Source of the DNA: Actinomycetes bacterium
GTDB taxonomy: Bacteria > Actinomycetota > Acidimicrobiia > Acidimicrobiales > RAAP-2
DNA length: 64,000 nt
Assembly (NCBI GenBank): GCA_021778895.1
Contig: JAJYBR010000008.1
Span: forward strand, 22,173 to 86,172
Direction of reading: 5' to 3'
The translations under genes and the position numbers were made by a program. The notes beneath the pieces were generated by a model. That model saw only the letters and a program-made list of their open reading frames with translations. It did not search any database and was not told the DNA's origin. Below are positions 9,615 to 17,904 of the stretch, one piece after another. Numbering within the stretch: the first letter of the stretch is position 1; each line of letters begins with the position of its first letter.

Positions 9615-11105
9615 CTATCGCGTTTGGGGGAAGCCCAAGTCGACCGTGGACGTCGCTGGATCGGGCCAGCGCGACGTGACGACTTTGGCGCGGGTGTAGA
9701 AGTTGATGCCCTCGGGCCCGTACATGTGGCTGTCGCCGAAGAGCGAGGCCTTCCAGCCCCCGAACGAGTAGTACGCCACGGGCACCGGGATCGGTACGTT
9801 GATCCCGATCATGCCAACCTCGACTTCGCTCTGGAAGCGGCGAGCCGCCCCGCCGTCCCGCGTGAAGATCGCGGTGCCGTTGGCGTAGGTGTTGGCGTTG
9901 ATGATCTTGAGGGCGTCGTCGAAGGTGGCACAGCGAACGACGGACAGGACGGGGCCGAAGATCTCGTCCTGGTACACCGACATCGACGCGTCAACGTCGT
10001 CGATCAGCGTGGCCCCGAGGAAGAATCCCTTGTCCGGCAGGTCGGCCGAACGTCCGTCCACGACGACGCGGGCACCCGCCTTGTGCCCGTCGTCGATGTA
10101 GCCGGCGACGCGGTCGCGGTGGGCGGCGGTGATGAGCGGTCCCATGTCGGCCCCCGGCACCGTCCCATCTCCCACGTGCAGCCGGGGAATGCGCGCGGCG
10201 ATGGCCTCGACGAGGCGATCGCCGACGTCTCCGACCGCCAGGACGACTGAGATGGCCATGCAGCGCTCGCCCGCCGCGCCGTAGCCGGCCGACACCGCAG
10301 CGTCGGCTGCCATGTCCACGTCCGCGTCGGGCAGCACGACCATGTGGTTCTTGGCTCCACCCAGGGCCTGGACGCGCTTGTCGCGTGCCGTGCCCTGCTC
10401 GTAGATGTAGCGGGCGATGGGCGTGGATCCGACGAAGCTCAAGGCGGACACCTGGGGGTGCGCGATCAGCGCGTCGACGGCGACCTTATCCCCCTGCACC
10501 ACCGAGAACACGCCGTCGGGTAGGCCGGCCTCCTGCCACAGCTCCGCCAGGCGGAGCGACACGCTCGGGTCCTTCTCGCTCGGCTTGAGAATGAAGGCAT
10601 TGCCGACGGCGATGGCGTTCGCGCACATCCACAGGGGCACCATGGCCGGGAAGTTGAACGGGGTGATGCCGGCGACGACCCCGAGCGGCTGGCGCAGCGA
10701 GTAGACGTCGACTCCCGAGGAGACCTGCTCGGAGTATCCACCCTTGAGCAGCTGGGGCACCGCGGTCGCGAACTCGACGTTCTCGAGTCCGCGGGCGACC
10801 TCGCCCGCAGCGTCGGCGAGGACCTTGCCGTGCTCGGCGGTGACGATCGCCGCCAACTCGTCGGCGTGCGCGTGCAGCAGCTCTCGGAAGGAGAACAGGA
10901 CCGCGGTGCGCCGGGACAACGGGATGCGCTGCCACGCCTGGGCGGCTACGACCGCCGAGGCGACGACGTCGTCGACCTCCTCCGTCGAGGCGAGGTGGAC
11001 CGTACCGGTCTGCTCGCCGGTGGCGGGATTGAAGACGGGCGACGTGCGCTGCGCCGATCCGGTGACGTGACGCCCTTGTATCCAGTGACCAATTATCGAT
11101 GTCAT
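9615..11105 (-). CDS. mmsA: methylmalonate/malonate-semialdehyde dehydrogenase, CoA-acylating
   Basis: Oxidises malonate or methylmalonate semialdehyde with NAD and CoA to acetyl- or propionyl-CoA. 496 residues from ATG 11105; the open frame runs further upstream but that part overlaps the divergent MocR gene and does not look like the family. MmsA features: start IIGHWIQGRHV, the PFNFPAMVPLWMCANAIAVG stretch, FVGSTPIARYIY, GAKNHMVVLPDAD, and the catalytic cysteine in GAAGERCMAIS (Cys282), where MmsA has GERCMA instead of the GQxC of ordinary aldehyde dehydrogenases. The C-terminus carries FGGWKASLFGD and FYTRAKVVTSRW, also MmsA-type. Co-directional with the aminotransferase, which begins seven bases after its stop. 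Confidence 0.94.
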   Translation of the reverse strand: MTSIIGHWIQGRHVTGSAQRTSPVFNPATGEQTGTVHLASTEEVDDVVASAVVAAQAWQRIPLSRRTAVLFSFRELLHAHADELAAIVTAEHGKVLADAAGEVARGLENVEFATAVPQLLKGGYSEQVSSGVDVYSLRQPLGVVAGITPFNFPAMVPLWMCANAIAVGNAFILKPSEKDPSVSLRLAELWQEAGLPDGVFSVVQGDKVAVDALIAHPQVSALSFVGSTPIARYIYEQGTARDKRVQALGGAKNHMVVLPDADVDMAADAAVSAGYGAAGERCMAISVVLAVGDVGDRLVEAIAARIPRLHVGDGTVPGADMGPLITAAHRDRVAGYIDDGHKAGARVVVDGRSADLPDKGFFLGATLIDDVDASMSVYQDEIFGPVLSVVRCATFDDALKIINANTYANGTAIFTRDGGAARRFQSEVEVGMIGINVPIPVPVAYYSFGGWKASLFGDSHMYGPEGINFYTRAKVVTSRWPDPATSTVDLGFPQTR

Positions 11106-11143
11106 GGCGTCGATCGTACATACGGTGCGTAGGCAGTACAATA

Positions 11144-11159
11144 GTATGTTTGTATGGTT
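11144..11159 (+). promoter_or_regulatory. tandem direct repeat at the mmsA/MocR divergent promoter
   Basis: GTATGTTT and GTATGGTT lie head to tail (seven of eight bases equal), overlapping the MocR start codon at 11154. The two divergent genes are only 48 bases apart, and TACAAT at 11137-11142 would serve as a -10 box for a nearly leaderless MocR transcript. MocR-type regulators usually bind direct repeats, so this is a reasonable operator candidate; it is inference. Confidence 0.4.
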
Positions 11160-12500
11160 ACAAACTTCTTCGACGTCGTGAACGCGCGACTCGACGAGCG
11201 CACCAGCCGGGGCCTGGCGCACGCGGTGAGCCAGGCGATCGGTGATGGCTCGTTGGTCGAAGGAGTCAAGTTGCCGCCGATCCGCGAGGTGGCGGGCGTC
11301 CTGGAGCTGTCGCCGAGCACCGTGGCCACGGCGTGGCGGCTGCTCGGCGCGGCGGGCGCGCTGCGCACCGACGGCCGTCGGGGCAGTGTGGTGGCGCGTC
11401 GTGGACGGGGGCCGGCACGATACCGGCAGGCGCTGCGCCCCGGCGCGTCGCTGGCCCTAGACCTGTCGACGGGAATGCCCGACGAGGCCCTGCTGCCGGA
11501 CCTGCACGACGCCCTGTCCCGCATCGGGCGGAGCTGGTCGTCGGGCAGCTACCTCGACGACCCGGTCATCGACGGGCTGGTCGACGTCCTGCGCGCGGAC
11601 TGGCCCTACGACGCCGAGTCGTTCATGGTGGTCGACGGCGCAATGGACGCACTTGAGCAAGTGGCCAATCTCGCGCTCGGCTACGGTGACCGCGTCATCG
11701 TCGAGAATCCCAGCTTCCCGCCGCTGCTCGACCTCCTCGACGGGCTGGGGGTCCGATCGATTGGCGTCGACGTCGACGAGGACGGGCTCGACCTCCATCA
11801 GCTGGAGACGGCGCTGACCCTGCGGCCTCGTGCGTTGTTCCTGCAGCCTCGCGCGCACAATCCGACCGGCATCTCGATGAGCGTCGCGCGCGCGCACGAG
11901 GTGGCGCTGCGACTGCGCGGGAGCTCGGTGCTCATCGTCGAGGACGACTCCGCCGGCGCGATCGCCGCCGCTGCGCCGCTGAGCCTGGGCCGATGGCTGC
12001 CCGCATCCACGATCCACGTGCGCAGCTTCTCGAAGTCGCACGGGCCCGACCTTCGCCTGGCTGCGCTGAGCGCGCCGGGCGAGCTGGCCGAACAGCTGCG
12101 CGAGCGTCGGCGCGTGGGCCAGGGCTGGACCAGCCGGCTCCTCCAGACCGTCTTGCTCGAGCTCCTCACGGATGCCGGCTCGTGCGGGCTGGTGGCGCGT
12201 GCGCGGGACACGTATGGCGCGCGGCGAGACGCTCTCGTGAGGGCCCTGGAGCACGAAGGCGTTCCCACGATGGGCCGCGACGGACTCAACGTCTGGTTGC
12301 CGGTGCACGACGAGACGGCCGCACTGATCGCTCTGGCCAGTCACGGAGTCGGCGCGGCAGCCGGTGCGCCCTTCGCCACGCGGGAGGGGGGCGCCGCGTT
12401 CCTGCGTGTTACGGCCGGCCTGGTCGACCGTGACGTCGCGCATCTCGCCGGGGTGCTGGCGCGAGCGGCTCGCGAGGTGCCCATGCGCGGTCCCCGCTGA
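11154..12500 (+). CDS. MocR-family transcriptional regulator (GntR HTH fused to aminotransferase-like domain)
   Basis: 448 residues. The N-terminal winged helix-turn-helix (about 15-80) has LPPIREVAGVLELSPSTVATAWRLL. The rest is a fold-type I aminotransferase-like domain with LDLSTGMPDEALLP, VVDGAMDALEQVA, QPRAHNPTGIS, VEDDSAG and the PLP lysine in SFSKSHGPDLRLA (Lys294). Such proteins sense amino-group-bearing ligands through bound PLP and act as regulators. Its divergent position, with the mmsA start 48 bases away, suggests it controls the aminotransferase-mmsA pair and itself. It meets the P1 amidase gene tail to tail with eight bases between. Confidence 0.93.
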   Translation: MVTNFFDVVNARLDERTSRGLAHAVSQAIGDGSLVEGVKLPPIREVAGVLELSPSTVATAWRLLGAAGALRTDGRRGSVVARRGRGPARYRQALRPGASLALDLSTGMPDEALLPDLHDALSRIGRSWSSGSYLDDPVIDGLVDVLRADWPYDAESFMVVDGAMDALEQVANLALGYGDRVIVENPSFPPLLDLLDGLGVRSIGVDVDEDGLDLHQLETALTLRPRALFLQPRAHNPTGISMSVARAHEVALRLRGSSVLIVEDDSAGAIAAAAPLSLGRWLPASTIHVRSFSKSHGPDLRLAALSAPGELAEQLRERRRVGQGWTSRLLQTVLLELLTDAGSCGLVARARDTYGARRDALVRALEHEGVPTMGRDGLNVWLPVHDETAALIALASHGVGAAAGAPFATREGGAAFLRVTAGLVDRDVAHLAGVLARAAREVPMRGPR

Positions 12501-12508
12501 GTCGCTGC

Positions 12509-13579
12509 CTAGCCTCGCGCGCTCGGGAAGAGATCGAGGTAGGTGCGGATGTTGCCCGATCCCGTGGCCCGCAGGACGGCGTGCACGACAGCCCTCGTCA
12601 CCACGTTGGCGGCGGCGGCCATCACGCGGTCGAGCTGCTCGGTTCGGTGCGACGACGTCACGACGAGACCGGGCTCGGCCGTGGTGGGCAGCTCCCGGGC
12701 TCCGGTCGCGAGGCAGAAGGCCACGTCGCCGTCGGTCATGCAATGGACGGGGGTCACCGCTCGAGCGAGTCCGTCATGGGCGGTCATGGCGACCCGGCAC
12801 GCCTCAGACTTCGCGAGGGCCGCGTCGGTCGCCACCACCATGAGCACGGTGTTGCGGGCACGCGGGCTGGTGAGCCACGACTGCGCCTCCTCCACCTCGC
12901 TGGTCGTGGGTTGCCCGATGTCCGAGAACTCGCCGGGCAGTCCGTAGCGCAGGCCGTAGAGGACACCATCTTGGGGGTCGACGACGTTTCCGCCCGAGTT
13001 GAGCGCGACGAGCGCTCCTACCGTGATGCCCGAGTCGAGCACGACGCTGGCCGATCCAATGCCGCCCTTGAGCCCGCCGGCGCGCGCACCCGTTCCGGCA
13101 CCGACGGTTCCCTGGAGGACGGTGGAACTGGCCGCTTCGAGTGCGGCTCTCCCGAAGCTCGCGTCGGGACGGTGGCGGAAGTCGCCACCGCCCACAATGT
13201 CAAAGAGGCACGCGGCGGGCACGATGGGCATGACGTGGCGCTCCTCGGGGCCGACACGAAACCCGATGTGCCGGTCCTCGAGCAGGGACATGACGCCGTC
13301 GGCCGCGGCCAGACCGTAGCCGCTGCCGCCGGACAGGCAGACGGCGTCCACGTTCTCCACCAGCGTGGTCGGTCCCAGGGCGTCGGTCTCCCGCGTCGCC
13401 GGTCCGCCGCCGCGAACGTCCACCCCCCCCACGCTCCCACGGGGAGGGACGACGACGGTGGTTCCGGTGAGCCACGTGTCCTCGACGCGCTGGTGGTGCC
13501 CGACCATAACGCCGGCAACGTCCGAGATGTCGTTGCGCGGGCCCCGAGTCCCGATCGCGTTGATGTCGATGATGGGCAC
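12509..13579 (-). CDS. P1 family (NylC/DmpA-like) N-terminal-nucleophile amidase/peptidase
   Basis: 356 residues. The family hydrolyses amide bonds, including aminopeptidases, beta-peptidases (DmpA/BapA) and nylon-oligomer hydrolase NylC; members cut themselves and the new N-terminal Ser or Thr becomes the nucleophile. Here the probable cut is Asn243-Thr244 in SPRARNTVLMVVATDAAL, the Asn-Thr arrangement of NylC rather than the Gly-Ser of DmpA. Other family signatures: CLSGGSGYGLAAADGVM (81-97), GTVGAGTGARAGGLKGGIG (157-175), TAHDGLARAVTPVH (266-279) and DGDVAFCLATG. GTG 13579 is chosen because GAGGAGG lies about six bases upstream; the longer open frame overlaps the divergent regulator. No signal peptide, so cytoplasmic. 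Confidence 0.9.
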   Translation of the reverse strand: MPIIDINAIGTRGPRNDISDVAGVMVGHHQRVEDTWLTGTTVVVPPRGSVGGVDVRGGGPATRETDALGPTTLVENVDAVCLSGGSGYGLAAADGVMSLLEDRHIGFRVGPEERHVMPIVPAACLFDIVGGGDFRHRPDASFGRAALEAASSTVLQGTVGAGTGARAGGLKGGIGSASVVLDSGITVGALVALNSGGNVVDPQDGVLYGLRYGLPGEFSDIGQPTTSEVEEAQSWLTSPRARNTVLMVVATDAALAKSEACRVAMTAHDGLARAVTPVHCMTDGDVAFCLATGARELPTTAEPGLVVTSSHRTEQLDRVMAAAANVVTRAVVHAVLRATGSGNIRTYLDLFPSARG

Positions 13580-13677
13580 GTCCCCTCCTCGCCACACCTG
13601 GCACGGGCCCGGCGACCGATCACGAGGGCGAACCTGGTGTTCGGTCCGGGCCGGGCCAGCCCGATGGTGCTGTACTC

Positions 13678-13692
13678 TGTATTCTGGATATT
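13678..13692 (+). promoter_or_regulatory. site A of shared motif (core ATTCTGGATA), GntR/P1-amidase divergent region
   Basis: TGTATTCTGGATATT in the space between the P1 amidase and the GntR gene. Aligned without gaps it shares the core ATwYTGGATA with the sites at 15806 and 19431. It is probably an operator of the neighbouring FadR-type regulator (autoregulation and control of the amidase). Confidence 0.55.
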
Positions 13693-13765
13693 CAAGCACG
13701 ACCGGTGCTCTGAAGGATGCCCGGTGTGCCTCGGGTTGATGGGTGCGGACAGAGGGGGACCGAAG

Positions 13766-14452
13766 GTGACTGATATCAGTAGCGATAGACCGGCGGCGAC
13801 GCGCTGGGAGCGCCGGTCTCGGCTGGCCGACGACGTCGCGGACGAATTGCGCTCGCGGATCTACGACGGTGAGTACGGCGCGGGGACCGTCATCCACCAG
13901 GAGAATCTCTCAGCCGAGCTGGGGATCAGTCGAACGCCGTTGCGCGAAGCGATCCGAATGCTCGAGCAAGAGGGCCTGCTCGTCGCCGAACCGGGGCGTG
14001 CGGCCCGCGTGATCTCGGGAAGCCGCAAGACGCTGCTGGACGCGTACGAACTGCGCTCGGTCGTCGACGGGCTCGCGGCACGCCTGGCCGCGCGGGAGAT
14101 GTCCGAGGAGCAAATCACCGAGCTCGCTGGTGTCGTGGACGGCCAGGAGGCCTCACTCTCCCCGTGGGTGCCGGCCGAGTACACCCGACTGAACATCCGA
14201 TTTCACGAGTTCATCCTGCGCTCGACGGACAACCAGTTCCTGGTCGCCCAGCTCGTGATCCTTCGCATGACGGCCCAGATCTTCAATCCGTGGGTTGGCG
14301 TGTCCGAGACCGTGGCGATCAACGCGGTCCAGCAGCATCGACACATCTTGGAGGCCATCAAGGCGCGGGACGCGGCGCGCGCCGAGCAGCTGGCTCGTGG
14401 CCACATCGAGACGACGATCGCGAGGTTGCGCGAACAGGGTCCGCACAGTTAG
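13766..14452 (+). CDS. GntR-family regulator, FadR/FCD subfamily
   Basis: 228 residues from GTG 13766, which has a G-rich site (GAGGGGGA) upstream; ATG 13739 is an alternative. N-terminal winged HTH: LADDVADELRSRIYDGEYGAGT then LSAELGISRTPLREAIRMLEQEGLLV. C-terminal helical FCD ligand domain: LLDAYELRSVVDGLAARLAA, RFHEFILRSTDNQFL and QQHRHILEAIKARDAARAEQLARGHIE, with the metal/ligand-binding His and acidic residues of the family. The open frame continues far upstream opposite the amidase, but that part is antisense shadow. It probably binds the ATwYTGGATA sites and represses until a catabolic intermediate binds. The M20 gene follows after 56 bases. Confidence 0.93.
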   Translation: MTDISSDRPAATRWERRSRLADDVADELRSRIYDGEYGAGTVIHQENLSAELGISRTPLREAIRMLEQEGLLVAEPGRAARVISGSRKTLLDAYELRSVVDGLAARLAAREMSEEQITELAGVVDGQEASLSPWVPAEYTRLNIRFHEFILRSTDNQFLVAQLVILRMTAQIFNPWVGVSETVAINAVQQHRHILEAIKARDAARAEQLARGHIETTIARLREQGPHS

Positions 14453-14508
14453 CGACAGGTGACCCGCGACCGGGCGCGGTGCCCGTGGGTCGGGGAAGGG
14501 AGCAGGTG

Positions 14509-15735
14509 ATGGTGGACGGTGAGTCCCAAGGTGGCGTGACCTCGTTGGGGGTGCTGGTCGATGAGCAGGGTGCCGTGCGGTTCGCGTCGGACCTGATCCG
14601 ACTGCGCACGGTCGACGAGCCCGGTCGCTCGAGCGAAGAGGGCGCCACGCGCGCCGTCGTCGAGCTGATGGAAGGCTGGGGCTGGCGTCCGACCCTGGTC
14701 GAGGTGGCACCCGGCCGCTCGAACATCATTGTCGACGTGGTGGGGGGAGGCGGCCCCGGGCCGGTCCTGGCGTTCGAGGGCCACCTGGACGTCGTCACCG
14801 AGGGAGACGTCTCCCAGTGGACCTTCGACCCCTACGGCGCACAGGAGATCGAAGGCCGCCTGTACGGCCGCGGGTCCGCGGACATGAAGGCGGGAGTGGC
14901 GGCCATGCTCTTCGGCGTTCGCGCGATGGAACTGGCCGGACCGTTTCATGGAACCGTGCGGATTCTGGCTCTCGTTGACGAGGAGGGCATGATGCTGGGG
15001 GCCAAGCACGCCGTGGCCAGCGGTGCCCTCGACGGCGTCACCGGGGTGATCGTCTGCGAGCCGGAGGGAGACGAGGTGTGCCCCGTGTCCAAGGGCGCCG
15101 TTCGTCTGCGGGTCGACTTCATCGGCCACATGACGCACGGGGCCATGCCCGAGCGCGGCCGCAACCCCCTGCCGGCGCTGGGCCGGTTCCTCGGCGAGCT
15201 GGAGGAGCTGCAGCGCGAGCTCCAGTCGTCGCACGGTGTGCATCCCCACCTGGGTCCGACATACGTGACCCCGACGGTGATCGAGGCCGGCACCGCGGTG
15301 CAGATGAACACGATTCCCGCGACGGCCTCGCTCTACATCGACGTGCGCTCGGTTCCCGGTGTGGACCACGAAGAGCTGATCGAGCGCGTCATTACTACCG
15401 CGACCTCGGCCGGTTCGCCCGACGGCGTGGCGGCGCAGGTGACCGTCATTGACAACCGGCCGCCCGTCGAGACGTCACCCGACGACCCCGTGGTGACTTG
15501 CCTGCTGGACGCCCACGCCGCGGTCGTGGGCGAGCAGCCTCGCCTGGGAGGGGTGCCCGGCACGACGGACGGGACCATCTTCACCCGTGACGCGGGCGTG
15601 CCGACCGTGGTGTACGGCCCCGGCGGCAAGTGGATCGCGCACCAGGTGGATGAGTACGTCGAGGCGGCGTCCATCGGTCGCTATGCGCGCACGTACGCCA
15701 TCGCCGCGCGGGACTACCTCACCCGCGCCAGTTGA
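14509..15735 (+). CDS. M20 family metallopeptidase (ArgE/DapE type deacylase)
   Basis: Di-zinc amidohydrolase, 408 residues, that typically cleaves N-acyl amino acids or small peptides in the cytoplasm. Metal and catalytic motifs: GHLDVV (His92, Asp94), GRGSADMKAGVAAM (metal-bridging Asp), LVDEEGMMLG (catalytic and metal Glu near 158-159), VCEPEGDE, and a late metal His in KWIAHQVDEYV. The dimerisation lid sits at about 190-300 (GHMTHGAMPERGRNPLPAL). ATG 14509 has GGGAAGGGAGCAG upstream. Co-directional with the FadR-type gene and followed by a promoter region with motif site B. It may complete the breakdown of the amide taken up or opened by the P1 amidase; exact substrate unknown. Confidence 0.93.
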   Translation: MVDGESQGGVTSLGVLVDEQGAVRFASDLIRLRTVDEPGRSSEEGATRAVVELMEGWGWRPTLVEVAPGRSNIIVDVVGGGGPGPVLAFEGHLDVVTEGDVSQWTFDPYGAQEIEGRLYGRGSADMKAGVAAMLFGVRAMELAGPFHGTVRILALVDEEGMMLGAKHAVASGALDGVTGVIVCEPEGDEVCPVSKGAVRLRVDFIGHMTHGAMPERGRNPLPALGRFLGELEELQRELQSSHGVHPHLGPTYVTPTVIEAGTAVQMNTIPATASLYIDVRSVPGVDHEELIERVITTATSAGSPDGVAAQVTVIDNRPPVETSPDDPVVTCLLDAHAAVVGEQPRLGGVPGTTDGTIFTRDAGVPTVVYGPGGKWIAHQVDEYVEAASIGRYARTYAIAARDYLTRAS

Positions 15736-15805
15736 CCGTCCCGCCGGCCTGCCCCCGGATCGCTGGTCGACCGGAGCGCGCCACCGAGGGTGGTACTCTG
15801 GATGC

Positions 15806-15820
15806 GATATACTGGATACA
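15806..15820 (+). promoter_or_regulatory. site B of shared motif, upstream of leader ORF and dehydrogenase operon
   Basis: GATATACTGGATACA, sharing TACTGGATAC-type core with sites at 13678 and 19431. It contains a TATACT -10-like hexamer (15808-15813) and overlaps TACAAT (15817-15822), so a bound repressor would block the promoter of the leader ORF at 15861. Confidence 0.6.
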
Positions 15821-15860
15821 ATCGAACCCCTGAGTTCGGGGGAGTGCAAGGGAGGCGGAT

Positions 15861-15917
15861 ATGCAGCTCACGCACGCGAGACGCTCGTACCGTGCATGGC
15901 CGAGGGCCGCGGCATGA
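15861..15917 (+). CDS. 18-residue leader ORF overlapping the next gene by ATGA
   Basis: ATG 15861 follows a strong ribosome-binding site (AAGGGAGGCGGAT) and encodes MQLTHARRSYRAWPRAAA. Its TGA at 15915-15917 overlaps the ATG (15914) of the dehydrogenase gene, the classic coupling arrangement. It is the first start codon after the predicted promoter and has the best ribosome-binding site in the leader. The peptide has four arginines in 18 residues and one Trp. It may act only by coupling or as an attenuation/uORF element; no known peptide family is recognised. Confidence 0.6.
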   Translation: MQLTHARRSYRAWPRAAA

Positions 15918-17101
15918 CGGGTCAGGCGACCAGTGCGGCCCCCGCGGGCCCCGTAGAACGGGCACCAGGGGAGCGCGTCTACCGACTCGCCACCATTGGT
16001 GGTGACGGCATCGGTCCCGAAGTGCTCGATGAGGCGGTGCGCTGCGTCGAGGCGACAAGCGCCCTGTTCGGCTTCCGGGCGCAGTTCACGTCCTTCGATG
16101 TGGGGTCGGAACGCTACTTGCGCACCGGAGAATTGCTCACCGAGCAGGACCTGCGGGCGCTGGGGACCCACGACGCGATCCTCCTGGGAGCGGTGGGCGA
16201 TCCCCGGGTGCCGCCGGGCGTGCTGGAGCGGGGGTTGATCGTGCGCATCCGCACGGCATTCGAGCTGGCAGTGAACGTGCGGCCGGCGCAGCTCTTTCGC
16301 GGCATCCCGACGCTGATTCGAGACCTGACGCCCGAGCGGTGCGACCTGGTGATCGTGCGCGAGAACACCGAGGGCATGTACGCCAGTGGTGGGGTCGTCG
16401 CGCACGAGGGCACGCCCTACGTCACGGCGACGCAGCTCTCGGTCAATACCAAGCCGGCGATCACCGATGCGGTCGAGTTTGCCTTCCAGCTGGCCCGTGC
16501 ACGGCGGGGTCACCTCACGCTGTGCCACAAGACGAACATCCTGCTGGAGGCCGGTCGGCTGTGGATGGACACGGTGGACGAGGTGGCCACGCGGTATCCC
16601 GATGTGCGCCACGACTACGTGCACGCCGATGCGTGCTCGGTGCACCTGGTCGAGCGGCCCGAGATCTTCGACGTGATCGTCACGGACAACCTGTTCGGCG
16701 ATCTGCTCAGCGACCTGGCCGCCGTCCTCCAGGGCGGCATGGGACTCGCGCCGAGCGCGAACCTGAATGTGCACGGCCGTCGACCCAGCATGTTCGAGCC
16801 GGTGCACGGCTCGGCGCCCGACCTGACCGGGACCGGAGGTGCGAACCCGGCCGGGGCGATTTTTGCCGCCGCGATGTGCCTGAGCCATCTGGGTGAGCCC
16901 GAGGCCGCTGGAGCGCTCGAGCGGGCCACGATCCAGGTTCTGGCCGCCCTGCCCGCGATGCGGGGGCCCCAGATGGGCTGCACCACCACCGAGATCGGCC
17001 AGCGGGTGCGTGACGCACTGACGGTGGATGCCGAACCGGGAGAGGTCGGAACGTATCGAAGCCGCACGGTTGTGGGGACGCTGAAAGGACGGTTGTCGTG
17101 A
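15914..17101 (+). CDS. isocitrate/isopropylmalate dehydrogenase family protein (beta-decarboxylating)
   Basis: NAD(P)-dependent oxidative decarboxylase of 2-hydroxy acids, 395 residues. Motifs: TIGGDGIGPEV at the start, LGAVGDPRVPPGVLERGLIVRIR, the substrate-loop RENTEGMYA, NTKPAITDAVEFAFQLAR, CHKTNILLEAGRLW (catalytic Lys), VHADACSVHL, the metal-binding VTDNLFGDLLSDLAA, and the NAD-site EPVHGSAPDLTGTGGANPAGAI. RENTEG resembles isocitrate/homoisocitrate/tartrate-type members more than classical LeuB (RELTGG). ATG 15914 is preferred over 15896 because GAGGG lies about seven bases before it and it overlaps the leader ORF stop. The next gene starts at its stop (GTGA). Its place with an SDR and an aldehyde dehydrogenase argues for a catabolic role rather than leucine synthesis. 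Confidence 0.88.
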   Translation: MTGQATSAAPAGPVERAPGERVYRLATIGGDGIGPEVLDEAVRCVEATSALFGFRAQFTSFDVGSERYLRTGELLTEQDLRALGTHDAILLGAVGDPRVPPGVLERGLIVRIRTAFELAVNVRPAQLFRGIPTLIRDLTPERCDLVIVRENTEGMYASGGVVAHEGTPYVTATQLSVNTKPAITDAVEFAFQLARARRGHLTLCHKTNILLEAGRLWMDTVDEVATRYPDVRHDYVHADACSVHLVERPEIFDVIVTDNLFGDLLSDLAAVLQGGMGLAPSANLNVHGRRPSMFEPVHGSAPDLTGTGGANPAGAIFAAAMCLSHLGEPEAAGALERATIQVLAALPAMRGPQMGCTTTEIGQRVRDALTVDAEPGEVGTYRSRTVVGTLKGRLS

Positions 17102-17886
17102 CTGAGAGGGAACCGATGGCATCACTCTTCGACCTGCACGGCAAAGAGGTGCTCATCATCGGGTCGGGAGGAATCGGCGGCGTCCTGGCCCAGGGGCTGG
17201 GGGACTTCGGCGCTCGCGTGCGGTGCGCGGACATCGACGAGGCCGTCGCAGTCGATACGGCCGCGCGAGTTACCGCCCGTGGCGCTGAGGCGTCTGCCCT
17301 TCGGCTGGACGTGACTGACGAGGACGACGTCACGCGCACCCACGAGCGCTTCCCGGACCTCGACGTGGTCGTGCTGACGGCCGCGATGAACGTCCGCAAG
17401 CGAATGGTGGACCTCTCCGCCGAGGAGTTCCGCCGAGTGGTTCGCCTGAACCTCGAAGGCTCGTTCCTCGCCCTGCGCACCTTTGGAGCGGCGATGGCCG
17501 CGCGCAGCGCCGGAAGCTTCATCATCTTTTCGAGCATCCGTGCCCAGGTGGTCGAGCCGGGCCAGGGTGTCTACGCGGCGACGAAAGCGGGAGTCCTCCA
17601 GCTGGTGCGCACGGCGGCGGCCGAGTTCGGCGCGTCCGGCGTGCGAGTGAACGCCATCGCCCCCGGCGTGGTGGACACCCCACTCACGTCGACCATCAAG
17701 GCCGACGAAGGCTGGTATCGGGCCTACGCGGAGAAGCCGGCGCTGGGCCGTTGGGCCCGGCCCGACGAGCTCGTGGGCGCGACGGTGTTCCTGGCGTCGG
17801 ATGCCAGCACCTATGTCACCGGCTCGTACTTGGTGGTGGACGGCGGCTGGCTGGCGGTGGACGGTCGCTTCACCCCCCGGCTCTAG
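17098..17886 (+). CDS. short-chain dehydrogenase/reductase (SDR)
   Basis: Cytoplasmic NAD(P)-dependent alcohol/ketone oxidoreductase, 262 residues. Rossmann motif GSGGIGGVLAQGLGDFG, adenine-binding CADID and LDVTDEDD, active-site FSSIRA with YAATKAG (Tyr159, Lys163), NAIAPGVVDTP, and the typical C-terminus FLASDASTYVTGSYLVVDGGW. The first glycine motif reads GSGGIGG instead of TGxxxGIG, a mild variant. GTG 17098 overlaps the preceding stop; ATG 17116 is also possible. It lies between a decarboxylating dehydrogenase and an aldehyde dehydrogenase, so an alcohol to aldehyde/ketone step is likely. Substrate unknown. Confidence 0.92.
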   Translation: MTEREPMASLFDLHGKEVLIIGSGGIGGVLAQGLGDFGARVRCADIDEAVAVDTAARVTARGAEASALRLDVTDEDDVTRTHERFPDLDVVVLTAAMNVRKRMVDLSAEEFRRVVRLNLEGSFLALRTFGAAMAARSAGSFIIFSSIRAQVVEPGQGVYAATKAGVLQLVRTAAAEFGASGVRVNAIAPGVVDTPLTSTIKADEGWYRAYAEKPALGRWARPDELVGATVFLASDASTYVTGSYLVVDGGWLAVDGRFTPRL

Positions 17887-17904
17887 GTGCAAAGGAGGCG
17901 CATC

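Noticed and set aside
12581..13765. Long N-terminal extension of the FadR-type regulator frame
   Set aside because: It is antisense to the well-supported P1 amidase and has no GntR-like content; the HTH begins only after 13766.
15831..15846. CCCC...GGGG attenuator hairpin in the leader before the 18-codon ORF
   Set aside because: Only four pairs with a seven-base loop; too weak to call.
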